In this document: positions 43,401 through 44,557 of the stretch, in pieces | How the letters are laid out: every line of letters begins with the position of its first letter | How positions within the stretch are numbered: the stretch's first letter is position 1 | Assembly: GCA_902801465.1 (NCBI GenBank) | Contig: CADCIH010000018.1 | Location: 1 to 44,557 of the forward strand | From: an uncultured Bacteroidia bacterium | GTDB lineage: Bacteria > Bacteroidota > Bacteroidia > Bacteroidales > F082 | Reading direction: 5' to 3' | DNA: 44,557 nucleotides | Notes under the pieces: generated by a model | Seen by the model: only the letters and a program-made list of their open reading frames with translations | Told to the model about the DNA's origin: nothing | Databases searched by the model: none | Made by a program: the position numbers and the translations under genes

Positions 43401-43669
43401 TGGTTTTGAATGAATACGTCGGAGTGGAAGAGAAACAGATGAGTGTCAACGTCTATCCCAATCCTTGCGAGGGGATGCTCCACTTATCCTTAGGCAACGC
43501 TGAATCTTTTGAATATAGCATTTATGACTTGACCGGACAAATCGTTGTCAATGGTCGTTCCCAAGGTCATGAAACGGTTGTCGACATGAGTCGTTTCCCC
43601 GCGGGAGTCTATTTCATCTCGGTCATTCAGGAAGGAAACCGATTCTATAACAAACTGATTTTAAACTAA
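40484..43669 (+). CDS. Large T9SS-secreted surface protein with beta-helix, cadherin-like repeats and DUF4465 domain
   Basis: In this 1061-residue protein the order is: signal peptide (1-19, FANAQ); a right-handed beta-helix-like region (about 50-420, with many NN-x-[FIV] turns); three related DPDD-type cadherin-like repeats starting PPVVANPV, PPVVANQL and PPYIANPV (about 466-560, 563-655, 883-972); between repeats 2 and 3 a DUF4465-like domain (about 665-875, TFEDVALGPNGYWQGEEG, GGFTASNHTD, WFDLSVLGEV); and a T9SS type A tail (about 988-1061, VYPNPCEGMLHL). It is expected on the cell surface. It lies 3 bp after marC in the B12-riboswitch operon. I recall, without being able to check, that DUF4465-type domains occur in B12-binding surface proteins (BtuH). 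Confidence 0.85.
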   Translation: MKKFLLIALSLLVATFANAQLSGTYTINSNASQNPDYTTFSAAASALSAGVNGQVVFEVAPGTYEEYVNLGSINGASETNRIIFRGMGGTNLDVTLTSNAGYTDNSTVKLTSTSYVTFENMTLTTTSANKAKVVTLTNGTTGLHFNNVRFVGRVSTGNNDGDANIVYMASGDWADADNEFTGCEFVNGFIALYYQGHNIYQYNDGLLVENCTFTNQSSKSIYITFTDHVTVRGNLINSDYDEKSDYNAIDVYRCRYGCLFENNVMNVTRTSNYTNVFRMRPVVGSEAEPVIIRNNIINLQCSANSSYCCDFDYDDSNYIYFANNTLRCTGTGSVGSIFVEDDWSNLYMYNNLIVNETPGYVFRFQNNSTDRFCDYNRIAFTGSNFARMGSNDYPTMADWTTATGFDAHSALCTPQFVGGNDLHITDATGLTVANPLSYVPTDIDGDTRSNTPCAGADEYASGVNLPPVVANPVANIVFETYPASQTVDLTNTFNDPDDPNENIVITVVSNSNTALVSTSLNNRTLTVTRLASTGGNALITLQAESNGQSVQTSFTVECVAEDLPPVVANQLAPINFTDYPQTLNFDLSNTFDDPDNNNQFIEIAVQTCPSEITATIQNKVLSVTRNTSNAFTNKTLVIRATSNGKHVDMNVSVSGVEVVITINAATFEDVALGPNGYWQGEEGENEMFSGGWLFTNYYSSYFWGGFTASNHTDLNQSGLNAQYTSAAGTGYDGSTQYAVAYTYGSQTDVYASDGSAQTITGCYVTNNLWAYQNMLYGDATATAFGGPSGNDPDWFKLTATGKNANGQTVGTTEFYLADYRFSNNNEDYVLNTWEWFDLSVLGEVATISFSLSSSKNDSYGMVTPAYFCMDDFNGVAPEAPDLPPYIANPVEDIVMNVFPMTVEVNLEGVATDPDDDDDQITYALVSNSNTTDLSAQVNGKVLKLERVENTQAEADLVMRATSDGQTVDFNVHVVLNEYVGVEEKQMSVNVYPNPCEGMLHLSLGNAESFEYSIYDLTGQIVVNGRSQGHETVVDMSRFPAGVYFISVIQEGNRFYNKLILN

Positions 43670-43704
43670 TTATAAAATCGAATTAAAAAAAACTGAAAAA
43701 ACCG

Positions 43705-43734
43705 TTGTCAAAATAAAAAAAGGTTGTACTTTTG
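43705..43734 (+). promoter_or_regulatory. Promoter of tRNA-Lys
   Basis: TTG (43705-43707), 19 bp, then TACTTTTG (43727-43734), 14 bp before the tRNA. Confidence 0.7.
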
Positions 43735-43748
43735 CAGTCGCAAACGAT

Positions 43749-43821
43749 GCTTCCGTAGCTCAGTTGGTAGAGCACCTGACTCTTAATCAGGGTGTCCAGG
43801 GTTCGACCCCCTGCGGGAGTA
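43749..43821 (+). tRNA. tRNA-Lys (anticodon CTT)
   Basis: The acceptor GCTTCCG pairs with CGGGAGT (two G-T pairs), with discriminator A. The D arm is GCTC/GAGC. The anticodon stem CCTGA/TCAGG encloses loop CTCTTAA, giving CTT. The T arm is CAGGG-TTCGACC-CCCTG. CCA is not encoded. Confidence 0.94.
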
Positions 43822-43827
43822 CTTCAC

Positions 43828-43875
43828 AAACCCTTGTAATAAGTTGATAATCAACAAGTTGCAAGGGTTTTTCTT
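43828..43875 (+). terminator. Terminator after tRNA-Lys
   Basis: AAACCCTTG and CAAGGGTTT flank a 25-nt loop that itself contains the short stem AACTTGTTGATTA-like (TTGATAATCAA), followed by T-rich sequence. Confidence 0.65.
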
Positions 43876-44345
43876 TTGGGTTTACTGTAACATAGCTGAA
43901 ACTTTTCTTTCATTTTACTGCTCATTTTTGCAGTTTTTTGCATTTTTCTCCTAAACAAAATGCCCTCAGCGTATAATTACGGTTGGTGGATCACGTCCTT
44001 TTCTTCAAGGTATAGCTCGTCCTTGTGCTCTGACATTGATGTGCCATTGAAATAATCGAAAAACCACAGATGATAACACCAGCTTGCTTAGCGATGTAAG
44101 GATATTTCCATACATAGTTAACCATCTACCCCGCCCCCCCCTCTAAAAAAACTTTTTTCTTATCTCCTCACACTGGAATATGCTAGTGAGCATATGTGTG
44201 TCCTGGCATTATTCTATCTGGATATGCCAGATGTCGTACTATATAATTTCGATATAATACTATATCTATATATCTGTGTATCAGTATATTAGCGTCATTT
44301 GTTCGGAATAAAATTTTACTTTTGCACCGTGAAAAACAAGCAAAA
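43876..44345. other. Intergenic region of about 470 bp without a supported gene
   Basis: This stretch is AT-rich with no convincing ORF. It includes a run CGCCCCCCCCC followed by TCT and A7/T6 runs near 44130-44160, a string of TATA-type repeats (44235-44290), and a promoter-like TACTTTTG at 44317-44324 with TTTG at 44298-44301. Such a long, unusual leader before a small gene could mark the edge of a mobile or accessory region. Confidence 0.5.
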
Positions 44346-44557
44346 ATGACAATGGAAATACTAACAAAAGACGATCTCAACGCACTTAAAGCCGAAATTG
44401 TTGAAGTAGTCAGGCAAACCATCCGACAAGAGCTAGGTACCCCTTCGAAAACGGATAGCTTTCTACGCATTCCGCAACCCAAGCCTGCGCCCGAATTGCG
44501 GATTCCCGATCAACTGTTCCGATACTGGTTCGGCGTCATTCCCGTGTGTTTCTTGAA
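44346..44557 (+). CDS. Small protein of unknown function, cut by the window end
   Basis: The frame is open from ATG 44346 (or ATG 44352) to the end. It starts MEILTKDDLNALKAEIVEVV after the second ATG. The amphipathic N-terminal helix resembles the first part of HTH/excisionase-like proteins common on Bacteroidetes mobile elements. The following residues (FLRIPQPKPAPELRIPDQLF) do not continue that family clearly. A -7 box lies 22 bp upstream. The function cannot be called from 70 residues. Confidence 0.45.
   Translation, partial: MTMEILTKDDLNALKAEIVEVVRQTIRQELGTPSKTDSFLRIPQPKPAPELRIPDQLFRYWFGVIPVCFL

Noticed and set aside
44183-44482. A 99-codon minus-strand ORF at the right end
   Set aside because: It overlaps the start of the plus-strand partial gene that has a -7 box, and has no ribosome-binding or domain signal.

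Overview
The window looks like a chromosomal segment from an uncultured Bacteroidales bacterium. The signs are promoters of the Bacteroidetes type (TAnnTTTG -7 boxes, some with a TTTG about 19 nt upstream), two secreted proteins with type IX secretion (T9SS) sorting tails, a gingipain-type C25 protease, an imelysin/di-haem oxidoreductase operon, and a cobalamin riboswitch of the Bacteroidetes kind. Species cannot be fixed from the sequence alone.

Layout. 1-5.1 kb: end of glyA, upp, then on the minus strand a Lys-gingipain-like protease followed 3 bp later by elbB. 5.2-13.4 kb: tRNA-Ala(GGC), a chimeric gene joining a small HEFGH-type protein to a GH95 alpha-fucosidase lipoprotein, a MATE exporter, a triple-AAA+ CbxX-like ATPase and convergent hemW. 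13.5-18.3 kb (minus strand): an aqpZ-type water channel, then a haem/iron operon in the order imelysin, di-haem oxidoreductase, cytochrome c synthase (CcsBA-like). 18.4-34.1 kb (minus strand): an accessory, defence-like island. 34.2-38.2 kb: an outer-membrane porin, a RIC/hemerythrin protein with an overlapping LuxR-type pseudo-receiver regulator, and a histidine acid phosphatase. 38.3-43.7 kb: a cobalamin riboswitch leading into a CoA-transferase, MarC and a large DUF4465/T9SS surface protein. 43.7 kb to end: tRNA-Lys(CTT), about 500 bp without a gene, and the start of a small gene cut by the window edge.

The island is the most unusual part. Read along the minus strand it carries a WYL-domain regulator, a DUF1016 PDDEXK nuclease, AAA ATPase-2 with partner-2, a methyltransferase-like protein fused to an HsdS half with a broken catalytic motif IV, a 40-codon HsdM-like remnant, AAA ATPase-1 with partner-1, a Pif1-like helicase with a TPR-like tail, three small genes encoding putative membrane proteins, and an AlbA_2/Schlafen-type protein. 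Four promoters in it carry the same 17-bp inverted-repeat operator (minus-strand form GCGAAAATAGATTTCGC or a close variant), each exactly 10 nt upstream of a -7 box. They lie before the WYL gene, ATPase-2, ATPase-1 and the helicase. The two ATPase partners share a motif pattern (an I-I-x-[IV]-D strand, then HxR about 95 residues later) and look like diverged paralogs.

My inference is that the WYL protein governs one dispersed, multi-module defence system, comparable in principle to the BrxR and CapW regulators. The combination of two ATPase/partner pairs around a pseudo-methylase is not one I recognise as a named system. No restriction (HsdR) subunit is present.
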